Of a stretch of 64,000 nucleotides of DNA, positions 40,550 to 48,960 are shown one piece after another. Under the pieces are notes generated by a model that did not search any database, was not told where the DNA came from, and saw only the letters and a program-made list of their open reading frames with translations. The translations under genes and the position numbers were made by a program. The stretch lies in assembly GCA_964408085.1 (NCBI GenBank), contig CAYOYB010000002.1:62001-126000 (forward strand), given 5' to 3'. This DNA is from CAJLIR01 sp964408085 (GTDB taxonomy: Bacteria; Bacillota_I; Bacilli_A; RF39; UBA660). Numbering within the stretch: the stretch's first letter is position 1; every line of letters begins with the position of its first letter.

Positions 40550-41641
40550 TTACATTTTATCTAATTCATCTAAAGTTTTATCTATTTTTCTATCATTTAT
40601 CTTATTAACAATTGCTATTACAATTATTAAAATTAATATGACACCAAGAATAATACAACCAATTATAATGTATTTTTTATCTATATGAAAAGGTTCTTCT
40701 TTATCTGTTGTTAATTCTTCAGCATTTTGTTTTTTAGCATTAATTGTATAAGTTGCTTTCTCGCCATTTTCGGCTGTTATTTCAATCTGTACCTTATAAT
40801 TATTTTTTTCTAAATCATCTGCTCCTATTACAGTATAACTGGCTTTAATATCTTCCAATTCTAATTTTAAATCTAGTGTATTAACATCATCTTCAATAGT
40901 TATATTATAATTGTATTTTTTCTTATCAAAATCAATCTCATAATTTTCTATTGTTAAAGAACTTAGATATTTATTACTAGATTTTTCGACTTGGTTATCA
41001 GGATTATTAGGAGTAACTATTTCTGGTTGTTTAGTAATTGGTTTATTGTCACTAATAATATTTTGTGGCTCATTAATAACTTTATTTTCACCTTTATTTA
41101 TTTTAATTGTTTTGACATCATATACATCTCCAGTTACAAGACTTGGATTTTCAGTATTATATTCTTCACCAGGATTTGGAATTATTAATAATGCTGCTTC
41201 AACATTCTTAATTCCAATATTAGTAACACTACTTTCTGTATTTTTAGCAAAAAATTTAACAGTTACCTCATAATTAGAACAATGCAATATTCCATCTGAA
41301 CACTTACTTGGTGAATAGATATTATCTGAAATTTGATTTATAATATGATATTTTCCTTCATCTTGATAGACTTCTGAATCCCAATCACTTGATGTTATAT
41401 CTGTTATAATAAGATCACTATCATCATATATTAATTCATAATCAATTAATAAAATACCTAAACCATTAGTATTATTATTTTGATTATTCAAAAAATTTAT
41501 ATTGAAATTTAATACAATCTCTTCGCCTACTTTTACTTCTTCAGGGCCACTAATATTTACTTCTTTTATTGAAAAAGCCTTTACATTAAATGGTATAAAT
41601 ATAAATAGTAATAATAAAATACTTATAATATTTTTTTTCAT
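40550..41641 (-). CDS. Secreted membrane-anchored protein with cohesin-like and cadherin-like domains
   Basis: A signal peptide (residues 1-22), then a beta-sandwich like a cohesin or Big domain (VNISGPEEVKVGEEIVLNFN...IDYELIYDDSDLIITD), a linker rich in Pro, Asn and Lys (about 185-225), a cadherin-like beta-sandwich (KYLSSLTIENYEIDFDKKKYNY...TAENGEKATYTIN) and a C-terminal helix (residues 328-350) followed by a charged tail. The architecture is common in gut Bacillota surface proteins. It probably mediates attachment or cell-wall organisation. GGAGGTAA precedes the ATG. Function unproven. Confidence 0.75.
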   Translation of the reverse strand: MKKNIISILLLLFIFIPFNVKAFSIKEVNISGPEEVKVGEEIVLNFNINFLNNQNNNTNGLGILLIDYELIYDDSDLIITDITSSDWDSEVYQDEGKYHIINQISDNIYSPSKCSDGILHCSNYEVTVKFFAKNTESSVTNIGIKNVEAALLIIPNPGEEYNTENPSLVTGDVYDVKTIKINKGENKVINEPQNIISDNKPITKQPEIVTPNNPDNQVEKSSNKYLSSLTIENYEIDFDKKKYNYNITIEDDVNTLDLKLELEDIKASYTVIGADDLEKNNYKVQIEITAENGEKATYTINAKKQNAEELTTDKEEPFHIDKKYIIIGCIILGVILILIIVIAIVNKINDRKIDKTLDELDKM

Positions 41642-41728
41642 AATTTACCTCCATTAATTACTAAAACTTATGAACTTCTATGTAATGACTATACTAATAA
41701 AATATAATTATTTAAAAATTTTAAAAAG

Positions 41729-42436
41729 TTACTGTTTATTCCCATCACCATATTTCCATTTATCCATTTTAGTAGGTTTAAATTCCTTTTCAAAAAACTT
41801 AACTCCAATTGATTTTAAATACTCATATTCTTCCTCATTATCACAATAAATAAAACATAAACTTTCGTGTGATATTGTTTCTAAAAAACAATAACCATCT
41901 TTAAAAAAGCAAATATCTTCTAAAGAATCAGGATAGCCCCAATCATATAGTGATTTTTTGGATAATATCTCTGATTTTATTTCATCATTTAATTTAAACG
42001 TATATGTATCGCTATGATAAACACCTTCATTACAAAGAGCATTATCGTTTTTTTTACAATTAACAATATTTATTTTATTCTTTGTTATCCACTTTTCTGC
42101 ATTATTGTTATAATGAACCCAGTTTATTGTAGCGTCAGTAACTCTTCTTTTATATTTTTTATCATATTTTCTAGTAAACCATTCTGCTTGTTCATCAAAT
42201 ATCTCTACATTGTTTTTAAATTTGTAATATATTTCATCTAAAAATTGAATTGAATAATTATCAATAATATAATTAACAGAATAACCTGTTTCGTTTAATA
42301 TAACATTTAAATCATGTATTCTGTCATCTTCATGCTGATCATGATATTTTGTTAATGACATTGAATCACATTTTTTAAATATATAATTCATTAAATTATC
42401 ATATGTGCTCCCTACTATTTCTTCCTTAACATCCAT
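41729..42436 (-). CDS. Unknown protein, immunity-like C-terminal domain, 235 aa
   Basis: Starts MDVKEEIVGSTYDNL. The last third, from SLYDWGYPDSLEDICFFKD to ETISHESLCFIYCD, is a pattern seen in small uncharacterised proteins of toxin-immunity neighbourhoods; some databases label similar proteins as stage III sporulation protein AH, which is a misnomer. The first part is helical and charged with many Asp and Lys. No signal peptide. It begins a group of six small genes on the minus strand (41729-45490) that are probably accessory. Immunity to a secreted toxin is an idea from context, not proof. Confidence 0.5.
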   Translation of the reverse strand: MDVKEEIVGSTYDNLMNYIFKKCDSMSLTKYHDQHEDDRIHDLNVILNETGYSVNYIIDNYSIQFLDEIYYKFKNNVEIFDEQAEWFTRKYDKKYKRRVTDATINWVHYNNNAEKWITKNKINIVNCKKNDNALCNEGVYHSDTYTFKLNDEIKSEILSKKSLYDWGYPDSLEDICFFKDGYCFLETISHESLCFIYCDNEEEYEYLKSIGVKFFEKEFKPTKMDKWKYGDGNKQ

Positions 42437-42457
42437 TTGATAGCCCACTCTTTCATT

Positions 42458-42895
42458 CTAAAAAAATTTAATATCTTCTTTATTATTTATTTCAATAATA
42501 TCTAAAAAATTATTTTTAATAGCATTTTCTTTTATTATATTTAAATAATCAGTATTTTTGGAATAAACCTCAACAAATTCGCAATCTACAATTGTTAATA
42601 TCAACTTACAATTGCTATTTAAAAAATCATCATAATTTTCTATATTTTCTTCATAATTAGTATCTTTATCATATAATTTTAAATTTAAAAATATAGGATA
42701 ATAATTTTCAGTTTTTATTAATTCACTAAATTCTAATCCAGTATAAATATCCTTATTAAATAGAAATTCATTATTTTCTGCAAAGACTTCTTCGAAATTA
42801 ATTTTAAAAATTAAATCATCTAATTTAATATCATCTAAAATCTTATTTAATACTGTTCCCCAAACATTTGGAATTTTAAACTCTATTCCTAACAT
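42458..42895 (-). CDS. DUF2691-like small protein, 145 aa
   Basis: The N-terminus MLGIEFKIPNVWGTVLNKIL matches the start of DUF2691 proteins (pattern GIxFEIPNxYGxxLxxIL). The rest is rich in Asp, Asn and Leu and has no signal peptide. The start follows AGGAGGATTTAAT. Next to the immunity-like gene (41729-42436) with a 21-bp gap, likely the same transcript. Function of the family is unknown; members often sit in groups of small paralogs in Bacilli. Confidence 0.55.
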   Translation of the reverse strand: MLGIEFKIPNVWGTVLNKILDDIKLDDLIFKINFEEVFAENNEFLFNKDIYTGLEFSELIKTENYYPIFLNLKLYDKDTNYEENIENYDDFLNSNCKLILTIVDCEFVEVYSKNTDYLNIIKENAIKNNFLDIIEINNKEDIKFF

Positions 42896-42975
42896 ATTAA
42901 ATCCTCCTACAAAATTATAAAATACATAATTATTAGACATTATTATAGATAATTAAAGTTAATGTCTTCCACTCA

Positions 42976-43113
42976 TTAAAAACATTCTATAGCCATAGAT
43001 ATTGCAAAGATTAGCATAAGAAATAAATCTATTATGAGTAAAGCAATTGGAAATAAAATTAACATACGTATAAAATCTTTAAATGTTTCTAAAATAACCT
43101 CTAAAATCTTCAT
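42976..43113 (-). CDS. Small membrane protein, 45 aa
   Basis: Starts MKILEVILETFKDFIRM and continues with a hydrophobic segment (LILFPIALLIIDLFLMLIF) that can span the membrane, ending AIECF. AGAGGT lies nine bases before the ATG. It is too short for most gene finders but has a clear ribosome site and codon use like its neighbours. Position between two small unknown genes suggests it belongs to the accessory cluster. Function unknown. Confidence 0.5.
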   Translation of the reverse strand: MKILEVILETFKDFIRMLILFPIALLIIDLFLMLIFAISMAIECF

Positions 43114-43307
43114 TAGTATCTAACCTCTATTAATTATACCTTAAATAATTATTGATAAAATTCTTTTTAATCATTTTATATTGCATCTATTAAATAAATT
43201 TTCTTAATTCTTATATCTTATATTATAAGCTCATTTTATATAAATCACAATCATTTATTACTAATATTTAAAATGTTGATTAAAATATATAATAATTTAT
43301 AAAATTT

Positions 43308-43751
43308 TTAATCAATTAAATCTTCCCTTATTGAAATATAACCTTCATGAGTAGTTGTACATAAAAGAATTGAATCATTATTATCAAAAAATGCTATATC
43401 ATCATAACCAAAATCTGTTAATTCAAAATATTCCTTATTATCATCAGAAATTGAATATATACAAAAAGTATTTAAATTATATAAATAATCAAATAACTTC
43501 TTTGAAGCTTTTATTTTAAATAATTTATTTTTAACTGTAGTTTCTGTTTGCCACCATTTTGAAACAAATTTCTTAGAAATAATATCATCCTTTAAGGAGT
43601 CAACCATCGCATTACTACTTCTTTCATCTAGTATTACAATTTCTATATAGTCACATTTATTTTCCATTCTTTTAATTATTTGTACATAATCTTCGTGATT
43701 ATTAAGTTGACCAGTATAATCTATTAAGTTATCAAGATTATATCTTTCCAT
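43308..43751 (-). CDS. Unknown protein, 147 aa
   Basis: Starts MERYNLDNLIDYTGQLNNHEDYV. It looks like an alpha/beta protein with many Asp and Lys, no signal peptide and no membrane segment. A strand near the end (DIAFFDNNDSILLCTTTHEGYISI) is reminiscent of immunity proteins that end in a bright hydrophobic strand with a conserved His-Glu-Gly, as in the 41729-42436 neighbour (ETISHES). AAAGGATG is ten bases before the ATG. No family recognised. Confidence 0.45.
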   Translation of the reverse strand: MERYNLDNLIDYTGQLNNHEDYVQIIKRMENKCDYIEIVILDERSSNAMVDSLKDDIISKKFVSKWWQTETTVKNKLFKIKASKKLFDYLYNLNTFCIYSISDDNKEYFELTDFGYDDIAFFDNNDSILLCTTTHEGYISIREDLID

Positions 43752-43890
43752 AATATTAACATCCTTTCAAGCTTGAAATATTCAAACTATAATTACTTTA
43801 TAATGCAATTTTATAATCCATTGGTTAATAAATAAACAATTTTTATCAATATTTGAAATGTGCTTAATATTAAATAATACGAATACACTT

Positions 43891-44952
43891 TTATTTATGT
43901 TTATTATTATTATTAGCTAGATAATTTCGCATATTATCCTTTATTTCATCAATATTGCCTCTTTTTTTTAATAACTGTTCACTAGATAAGTTATATTGCT
44001 GCCTTAAATCAAATTTTTCATTTATATATTTCATAAATTCATCAAAATTATCTTGACCAAATTTTTCATAAAAGTATTCCTTATTTCCACTTTCTTTTCC
44101 TTTTAAAAAGGTATCAAAATTTTCTTCAATAAAATCATCGACTAAAGGAAATAAACTATCATAAGCAGGAATATTTTTTAAATTATCAAGTTTTAAATAT
44201 GGATATTTAACTAATATTCTTTTTATTATCGAATTATATATTTTCCAAGCTAATTTTTCTACTAGTATTTCGTTTAATAAATCCAAACCTTCAAAGATAT
44301 TATCACTAATATGAATCATCTCATGAATTAATACTTCAATATAGTTACTACCTCTACCAACTAAATCTAATGGTGAATATTTTAAAATTTTAACAATAAC
44401 TTGGTTACTCATAGCGTTATATACTTTATTATTAGCGCTTGAGTTTTTATATAATTTACTGTAATCATCTAAAATTAAATATTTTAAGAATCCAATTTGA
44501 GCCTCATCGTCCAATTCATCTTTAAAGCCTAATGTATTCATTTTCATATAATATTTTGCTATTTTTTTGAATATCTTTTTTATTTCTGGCAATTCGCCAA
44601 GTGTAAATAGTAAATATTTATTACGCAATAATTCACGAAATTCTAAAACAGTATCTATCTTTTTATCTAGACTTTCATCAACTATATCACAACTATTTAG
44701 ATAAGCTTTTGTTTTCTCTAAATCTTTATCATATTTTTTTGCTTTAATGAAATCAATTCCACCTACTTTAAAGCTACAATCACTATATACATTATTTTCA
44801 AATAATTCTAAGCTTAATAAATCCCCATATCTTTGTATGCCATTGTCCTTTAGTTTTTCTTTATCACTATTATTAACTAATCCATTGTCTAATAAAAATT
44901 TAATAAACTCTTTATATAATTTAATACTTATCTCATTTTCTCTTTTAGCCAA
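43891..44952 (-). CDS. Putative zinc metallopeptidase-like protein, 353 aa
   Basis: The motif HEMIH (residues 210-214) in YIEVLIHEMIHISDN is a zincin HExxH, followed by NEILVEKLAWK, with Glu228 or Glu232 as the possible third ligand. The rest is helical and charged. The frame begins with TTG at 44952, which overlaps the stop of the preceding (frameshifted) gene; no ATG with a ribosome site is available nearby, so the start is uncertain. There is no signal peptide, so it is a cytoplasmic candidate peptidase. The C-terminus ends in NNNNKHK. Substrate unknown. Confidence 0.5.
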   Translation of the reverse strand: MAKRENEISIKLYKEFIKFLLDNGLVNNSDKEKLKDNGIQRYGDLLSLELFENNVYSDCSFKVGGIDFIKAKKYDKDLEKTKAYLNSCDIVDESLDKKIDTVLEFRELLRNKYLLFTLGELPEIKKIFKKIAKYYMKMNTLGFKDELDDEAQIGFLKYLILDDYSKLYKNSSANNKVYNAMSNQVIVKILKYSPLDLVGRGSNYIEVLIHEMIHISDNIFEGLDLLNEILVEKLAWKIYNSIIKRILVKYPYLKLDNLKNIPAYDSLFPLVDDFIEENFDTFLKGKESGNKEYFYEKFGQDNFDEFMKYINEKFDLRQQYNLSSEQLLKKRGNIDEIKDNMRNYLANNNNKHK

Positions 44953-44954
44953 AT

Positions 44955-45490
44955 TTATTTGATTTTGATAAAATTTGTCATATCTTGATAAATATATTTT
45001 TTATAATTATAAAACTCATTTGCTAATAGAAGTCGATAATCATTCATTGTTTTAAAATAATTGTACAAATTTTCAGCATCATTATCTATCTTTAAATCTA
45101 ACTCAGCACACCACTTTTCTAAAATTTGCTTATATTCATGATCATCATCTTTTTTTGTTTATCAAAAATTTCATCAAATGTTGGTGCAAAGTCAATAGCA
45201 TATATAGTTAAAGCTTTTTGTTTATCCTCAAAATTCGTATCATTATATTCAATTCCAAATTTATCAAACAATTTTTTTATTAGTTCATCGTGTTTTATTG
45301 AAATTAAATTACTCAAATATGCAGTTTTTTCTTTATCTTCATCATAAAATAGCACTAGTGCTTGATTAAATCTTTCTTTAATTCTCTCTTGTTCTTCAAT
45401 ATCATGATATTTTAAGATTTCATTGATAATTATATCTTTTACGCTTAAATAAAAATTATCAAAGTTACATAATAAATCAAATTCATCCAT
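44955..45490 (-). pseudogene. Frameshifted gene of unknown function upstream of the zincin-like gene
   Basis: The first part reads MDEFDLLCNFDNFYLSV down to EIFDKQKK. At a run of seven T on the plus strand (45150-45156) the frame shifts; adding one base gives DDDHEYKQILEKWCAELDL and continues to a stop at 44955, directly before the next gene. The joined protein would be about 179 residues with continuous helical character on both sides, so it is one gene. The shift in a homopolymer could be a mutation, a sequencing error or a phase-variable site. GGTGG precedes the start. Family not recognised. Confidence 0.6.
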
Positions 45491-45616
45491 TATTACCACC
45501 ATTTTTATAATATCAAATTTATATAGAAAATACTATAATCTTTACATTAGATTATCAGCTATTTACATTCAATTATAAAATAAAAACTAAATTCATAAAA
45601 TTTAATGGTGATTAAA

Positions 45617-46201
45617 TTGAATAATAAATTTTATGAAAATATCTCTTTAATTGAAAATCCTGATAATTTGTTAGTGTTAGTTAATAAAAACAATAAATTG
45701 TATGAAGGATTTATTCCTAATAATTTGGAAGTAATTAATTTAAATTATGCGATTGGTAAAAAATTATTAAGAAATGATGCTAAAGAAGCTTTTGAAAAAT
45801 TATGCGAAAAAGCAAAAAAATTAGGTTATGATATAAAAGCTGAATCGACATATCGTGATTATTATTATCAAGAAAAATTATATAATAATTATGTAAAAGA
45901 ATATGGGAAGATTTATGCTGATAACTGTTCAGCTAGGCCAGGTCATTCAGAACATCAAACAGGTCTTGCAGTTGATGTTAGAGGTTCAATTGGTGACTAT
46001 AATGAGTTTGAAACCACAAAAGAGTTTACATGGATGATAGATAATGCTTACAAATATGGCTTTATTTTAAGATATCCTAAAGGTAAAGAACATATAACTG
46101 GTTTTAAATATGAACCATGGCATTATAGGTACATTGGAGATACTGCTAAAGAAGTACATACAAAAAAATTAACTCTTGAAGAATATCTAAAAAAAGACTA
46201 G
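45617..46201 (+). CDS. VanY-family D,D-carboxypeptidase (zinc motif intact)
   Basis: A 194-residue protein with ESTYRDYYYQEKLYNNYV, the zinc motif SARPGHSEHQTGLAVDV and EPWHYRYIG, all VanY ligands in place. It probably cuts the terminal D-Ala of stem peptides or of released precursors. It has no signal peptide, which is unusual for the family and suggests a cytoplasmic or released enzyme. The start is uncertain: TTG at 45617 lies five bases after GGTGA, while the ATG twelve bases upstream has no ribosome site. It ends at a strong terminator. Compare the degenerate paralog at 34082. Confidence 0.85.
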   Translation: MNNKFYENISLIENPDNLLVLVNKNNKLYEGFIPNNLEVINLNYAIGKKLLRNDAKEAFEKLCEKAKKLGYDIKAESTYRDYYYQEKLYNNYVKEYGKIYADNCSARPGHSEHQTGLAVDVRGSIGDYNEFETTKEFTWMIDNAYKYGFILRYPKGKEHITGFKYEPWHYRYIGDTAKEVHTKKLTLEEYLKKD

Positions 46202-46226
46202 GTAAAAAATATTTACCTAGTTTTTA
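46197..46226 (+). terminator. Terminator of the VanY gene
   Basis: Ten-base arms ACTAGGTAAA and TTTACCTAGT, five-base loop, and a following T run, overlapping the stop codon. Confidence 0.9.
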
Positions 46227-46307
46227 TAAGTTTTTCTATTATAAAATTTATAAAAAACATTTTAAAATTTAAGATTATAGTGTATGATTAATTTGGATGT
46301 GATTAAA

Positions 46308-47156
46308 GTGCAAAATTATAGTGTTAATAAAGAAGATATTTTAATGGACTATTTAATGAATAATTTAAAATATACCCATAAGGATGCTAAAAAGAAATTA
46401 GCTAATGGTAATGTTTTAGTTAATAAAAAACAAATTACACAATATAATTTTAAATTAAAAATTAATGATATTATAACTATCACTAATTTTAATTCCAAAT
46501 TAAGTGACAATATAGATATTATTTATGAAGATAAAAATATTATTGTTGTTAATAAGCCAGCAAATTTATTAACTATTAGTACAAATAAAGAAAAAGAAAA
46601 AACACTATATCATATTGTAAGTGCCTATTTAAAAAAAACAAATAAAAACGCTAAAGTTTTTGTTATTCATAGATTAGATCGAGAAACTTCTGGAATTGTT
46701 ATGTTTGCTAAAGATGAAAAAATAAAAAATTTATATCAAAACAATTGGGATTCTTTAGTTAAATATCGTGGATATATAGCTGTTGTTCATGGTGAAGTTA
46801 CAAAAAAAGAAGATACAATTATTCAATATTTAAAAGAAAACGAAAATTTTTATGTTTATCCAACTAATAACAAAACAGGTAAAAAAGCTATTACAATCTA
46901 TAAAGTATTAAAAAGTAATAAACAGTATTCATTACTTGATATTGAAATAAAAACAGGACGCAAAAATCAAATTCGTGTTGCTATGAAAAGTATTGGTCAT
47001 AGTATTATTGGTGATAAAAAATATGGGGCTGATGATAAAAATTCAAATATTTTTGGATTACATGCCAATAAATTAATAGTTCAAAATCCTATTACTAATA
47101 AAATATTAACTTTTGAAACAGATATACCTTTAGCTTTTAAAAATAAATTTGATTAA
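46308..47156 (+). CDS. RluA-family pseudouridine synthase
   Basis: A 282-residue protein with an N-terminal S4-like RNA-binding domain (YTHKDAKKKLANGNVLVN) and a catalytic domain carrying HRLDRETSG with the catalytic Asp, preceded by VVNKPANLL and followed by KTGRKNQIRV. It converts uridine to pseudouridine in rRNA (RluD-like) or tRNA; the exact target cannot be named. The start is taken as GTG, since GGATGTGATT lies four bases before it; an ATG eight codons earlier overlaps no ribosome site. Overlaps the next, convergent gene by four bases. Confidence 0.9.
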   Translation: MQNYSVNKEDILMDYLMNNLKYTHKDAKKKLANGNVLVNKKQITQYNFKLKINDIITITNFNSKLSDNIDIIYEDKNIIVVNKPANLLTISTNKEKEKTLYHIVSAYLKKTNKNAKVFVIHRLDRETSGIVMFAKDEKIKNLYQNNWDSLVKYRGYIAVVHGEVTKKEDTIIQYLKENENFYVYPTNNKTGKKAITIYKVLKSNKQYSLLDIEIKTGRKNQIRVAMKSIGHSIIGDKKYGADDKNSNIFGLHANKLIVQNPITNKILTFETDIPLAFKNKFD

Positions 47157-47344
47157 TCTCCTTTTATCTCACTTAATAATTCTTCAAACTTAACATATTT
47201 TTGTAATAATAAGTTATCAATCTCATTAACATATTTATCATAAATGTTATTAGAATTATCTTTTTTATTTAAATTAATAATATCATTTTTATAATTATCC
47301 AATTGTGATAAGATTTTATAGTACTTTTTTATAAAATAATTCAC
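47153..47344 (-). CDS. Unknown small helical protein, 63 aa
   Basis: Starts (GTG) MNYFIKKYYKILSQLDNYKND and is predicted to be fully helical with many Asn, Asp and Lys. GAAGGAAGGGA is six bases before the GTG, a good ribosome site. No family is recognised. It is divergent from the XRE regulator, sharing a 107-bp region that holds an inverted repeat, so the regulator may control both. It could be a small regulated effector; unproven. Confidence 0.5.
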   Translation of the reverse strand: MNYFIKKYYKILSQLDNYKNDIINLNKKDNSNNIYDKYVNEIDNLLLQKYVKFEELLSEIKGD

Positions 47345-47379
47345 AAAAATCCCTTCCTTCTTTATTCATTATAGCACAA

Positions 47380-47399
47380 TTGTCGCATGTGTGGGACAA
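47380..47399. promoter_or_regulatory. Inverted repeat between divergent genes (putative XRE operator)
   Basis: TTGTCGCA-TGTG-TGGGACAA: eight-base arms with one mismatch (CGCA against TGGG). It lies between the small gene (minus) and the XRE regulator (plus), where a Cro/CI-type operator is expected. The left arm also resembles a Spo0A box (TTGTCGAA) at seven of eight positions. Confidence 0.5.
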
Positions 47400-47451
47400 A
47401 ATTTACGAATATTCTTTTTAATGAGAAAATTATATATAGGTGAAGTAGTAT

Positions 47452-47898
47452 ATGATTTTTGAAAAAATAAGAGAATTAAGAGAAAACAGCGAATTAACAC
47501 AAAGAGATATTGCTAAAATATTAAATGTTAGTAAATCTACTTATAATCGTTGGGAAACAGGCGAAGCTTTTATTCCTCTCCACCATCTAAATGAACTTTG
47601 TATCTATTATAATATAAGTATGGATTATATAATAGGGCTTTCGGAGAAAAAAACAGCAAATTCATATTACACTACATTAAATAAAAACATTATAGGTAAA
47701 AGATTATTAGATTTTAGAAGAGAAAATAGAATAAGTCAAAATGATTTAGCAAAATTATTAAATACATCACACTCAACAATTAGTGCTTATGAACATGGAA
47801 AAACTTTATTGCTAACAGTATTTGCCTATCAAATTTCTACAAAATTTAATATTTCACTTGATTGGTTATGTGGCAGAAGCGAAAAAAAGAATAGATAA
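47452..47898 (+). CDS. Transcription regulator with two XRE-type HTH domains
   Basis: A 148-residue protein made of two Cro/CI-type helix-turn-helix domains in a row: residues 5-62 (IRELRENSELTQRDIAKILNVSKSTYNRWETG) and 80-140 (LLDFRRENRISQNDLAKLLNTSHSTISAYEHG). Both end with the same sort of tail (YIIGLSEKKT and WLCGRSEKKN), so the protein arose by internal duplication. It has no ligand-binding or peptidase domain. A likely operator lies 53 bp upstream. The gene's last bases are duplicated at 48804, marking the left edge of the mazEF insertion. Confidence 0.9.
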   Translation: MIFEKIRELRENSELTQRDIAKILNVSKSTYNRWETGEAFIPLHHLNELCIYYNISMDYIIGLSEKKTANSYYTTLNKNIIGKRLLDFRRENRISQNDLAKLLNTSHSTISAYEHGKTLLLTVFAYQISTKFNISLDWLCGRSEKKNR

Positions 47899-48038
47899 AC
47901 TATTCTTCTTTTTTGATTAAACAAATTTACAATATAGACCATTATCGATGTTACAAACTTGGTTTTCTTCTGAACATGTATATTGTGGAGTATAGCTATG
48001 ATTGTAGATGTGACGATTTATTACATGAGTATGTATTG
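47882..48038. repeat. Direct repeat 2a: 3' ends of xre and of the CotD-like gene
   Basis: 157 bp recurring at 48804-48960 with four substitutions. The unit holds the last 17 bases of xre, a short hairpin (AGAATAG...CTATTCT) that is probably the shared terminator, and 122 bases from the 3' end of the CotD-like gene. This copy is attached to the intact xre. Confidence 0.9.
47917..48038 (-). pseudogene. 3' fragment of the CotD-like coat gene
   Basis: The minus strand encodes VINRHIYNHSYTPQY and TCSEENQVCNIDNG, the same as the end of the gene at 48839, with the last Cys codons changed. Upstream of base 48038 similarity fades, so the 5' part is missing. It is a remnant produced with the repeat, not a working gene. 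Confidence 0.85.
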
Positions 48039-48069
48039 AATATACACATGATTGTCATTTTTTTATAAA

Positions 48070-48402
48070 CTATATTTCTATTATTCCATTAATAATATCT
48101 ATAATTTCTTCTAATTCTTCCTCTTTTATTTTTTCAACAAATGATAATTTACGTGCCTTAAAATCAACACTTCTAATATGTTCGCATAATACAGAACCCT
48201 TTACTTTTTCGGTATTTATTAATTCATAATGTGTAAAAAATTTCTTAGTATTTGTAGTAATGGGACATAATACTACTAATCCAGTATATTTATTATAATT
48301 ATTTCTACTAATAACAATAGCAGGACGTAATCCTGTTTGTTCATGACCTTTTGTAGGTGCAAAATCCATATAACAAATATCACCTTGTTGTGGTATATAC
48401 AT
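48070..48402 (-). CDS. mazF: MazF-type toxin (mRNA interferase)
   Basis: A 110-residue PemK/MazF protein: PQQGDICYMDFAPTKGHEQ, GLRPAIVISRNNYNKYTG and VLCPITTNTKKFF match the family, including the conserved Arg of GxRPaVV and the Thr after PIT. MazF cleaves single-stranded RNA at short motifs and is held by MazE. Its ATG overlaps the stop of the antitoxin gene (TAATG). It is cargo of the insertion flanked by repeats 2a and 2b. The 3' end is followed by an AT-rich stretch, without a clear terminator. Confidence 0.93.
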   Translation of the reverse strand: MYIPQQGDICYMDFAPTKGHEQTGLRPAIVISRNNYNKYTGLVVLCPITTNTKKFFTHYELINTEKVKGSVLCEHIRSVDFKARKLSFVEKIKEEELEEIIDIINGIIEI

Positions 48403-48662
48403 TAATCAAATTTTTCCTTTCCTAAATCTTCACCCCAGTCATATGATTCTGCATTTCCTTTTTCATCATTAGGTAAACTTTTAAACATTTCAACTCTTTC
48501 TTCTAAAGTTAAATGTCTTTTTTTAGGTTTTGCTATTATAATTTTATCTTTTTCTTGTATTAGATCAACTTTATCATTTGTTTTAATATTTAAAGCTTTT
48601 AAAATACTACTAGGAATTCTAATTCCATCAGAATTTCCCCATTTTTGAATTCTTACTTCCAT
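48402..48662 (-). CDS. mazE: MazE-type antitoxin (AbrB/SpoVT fold)
   Basis: An 86-residue protein with the swapped-hairpin DNA-binding domain MEVRIQKWGNSDGIRIPSSIL followed by KVDLIQEKDKIIIAKP and a toxin-binding tail (LTLEERVEMFKSLP...SYDWGEDLGKEKFD). It neutralises MazF and represses the operon. GGAGGTAATATT precedes the ATG; a longer in-frame extension would precede that site. First gene of the two-gene unit. The region upstream (48663-48803) is AT-rich and should hold its promoter. Confidence 0.93.
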   Translation of the reverse strand: MEVRIQKWGNSDGIRIPSSILKALNIKTNDKVDLIQEKDKIIIAKPKKRHLTLEERVEMFKSLPNDEKGNAESYDWGEDLGKEKFD

Positions 48663-48803
48663 AATATTACCTCCATTCACTTATAGTATATACATTGTTT
48701 ATACATTTGTCAATTATTTTTTACTAATATTATACTTCATTTATTTTAATAAATACTATATATTTTAAAATATTTTTATTTTATTAATCCATTATATTTT
48801 AGC

Positions 48804-48960
48804 AAAAAAAGAATAGATTGACTATTCTTCTTTTTTGATTAAACAAATTTACAACATGGACCATTATCGATGTTACAAACTTGGTTTTCTTCTGAACATG
48901 TATATTGTGGAGTATAGCTATGATTGTAGATGTGACGATTTATTACATGAGTATGTATTG
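48804..48960. repeat. Direct repeat 2b: xre tail fragment plus CotD-like 3' end
   Basis: The second copy of the 157-bp repeat. Bases 48804-48820 are only the last codons of xre without the gene; the rest is the 3' part of the full-length CotD-like gene. Repeats 2a and 2b flank mazEF as direct repeats, just as repeats 1a and 1b flank insertion 1. Confidence 0.9.

Noticed and set aside
40550..41641. Cell-wall sorting signal in the cohesin-like protein
   Set aside because: The C-terminal helix is followed by a long charged tail, and no LPxTG-like motif precedes it; it is a simple membrane anchor.
41729..42436. Stage III sporulation protein AH
   Set aside because: The protein lacks the membrane anchor and the ring-building motif of SpoIIIAH; only the C-terminal SLEDICFF pattern is shared with mis-annotated entries.
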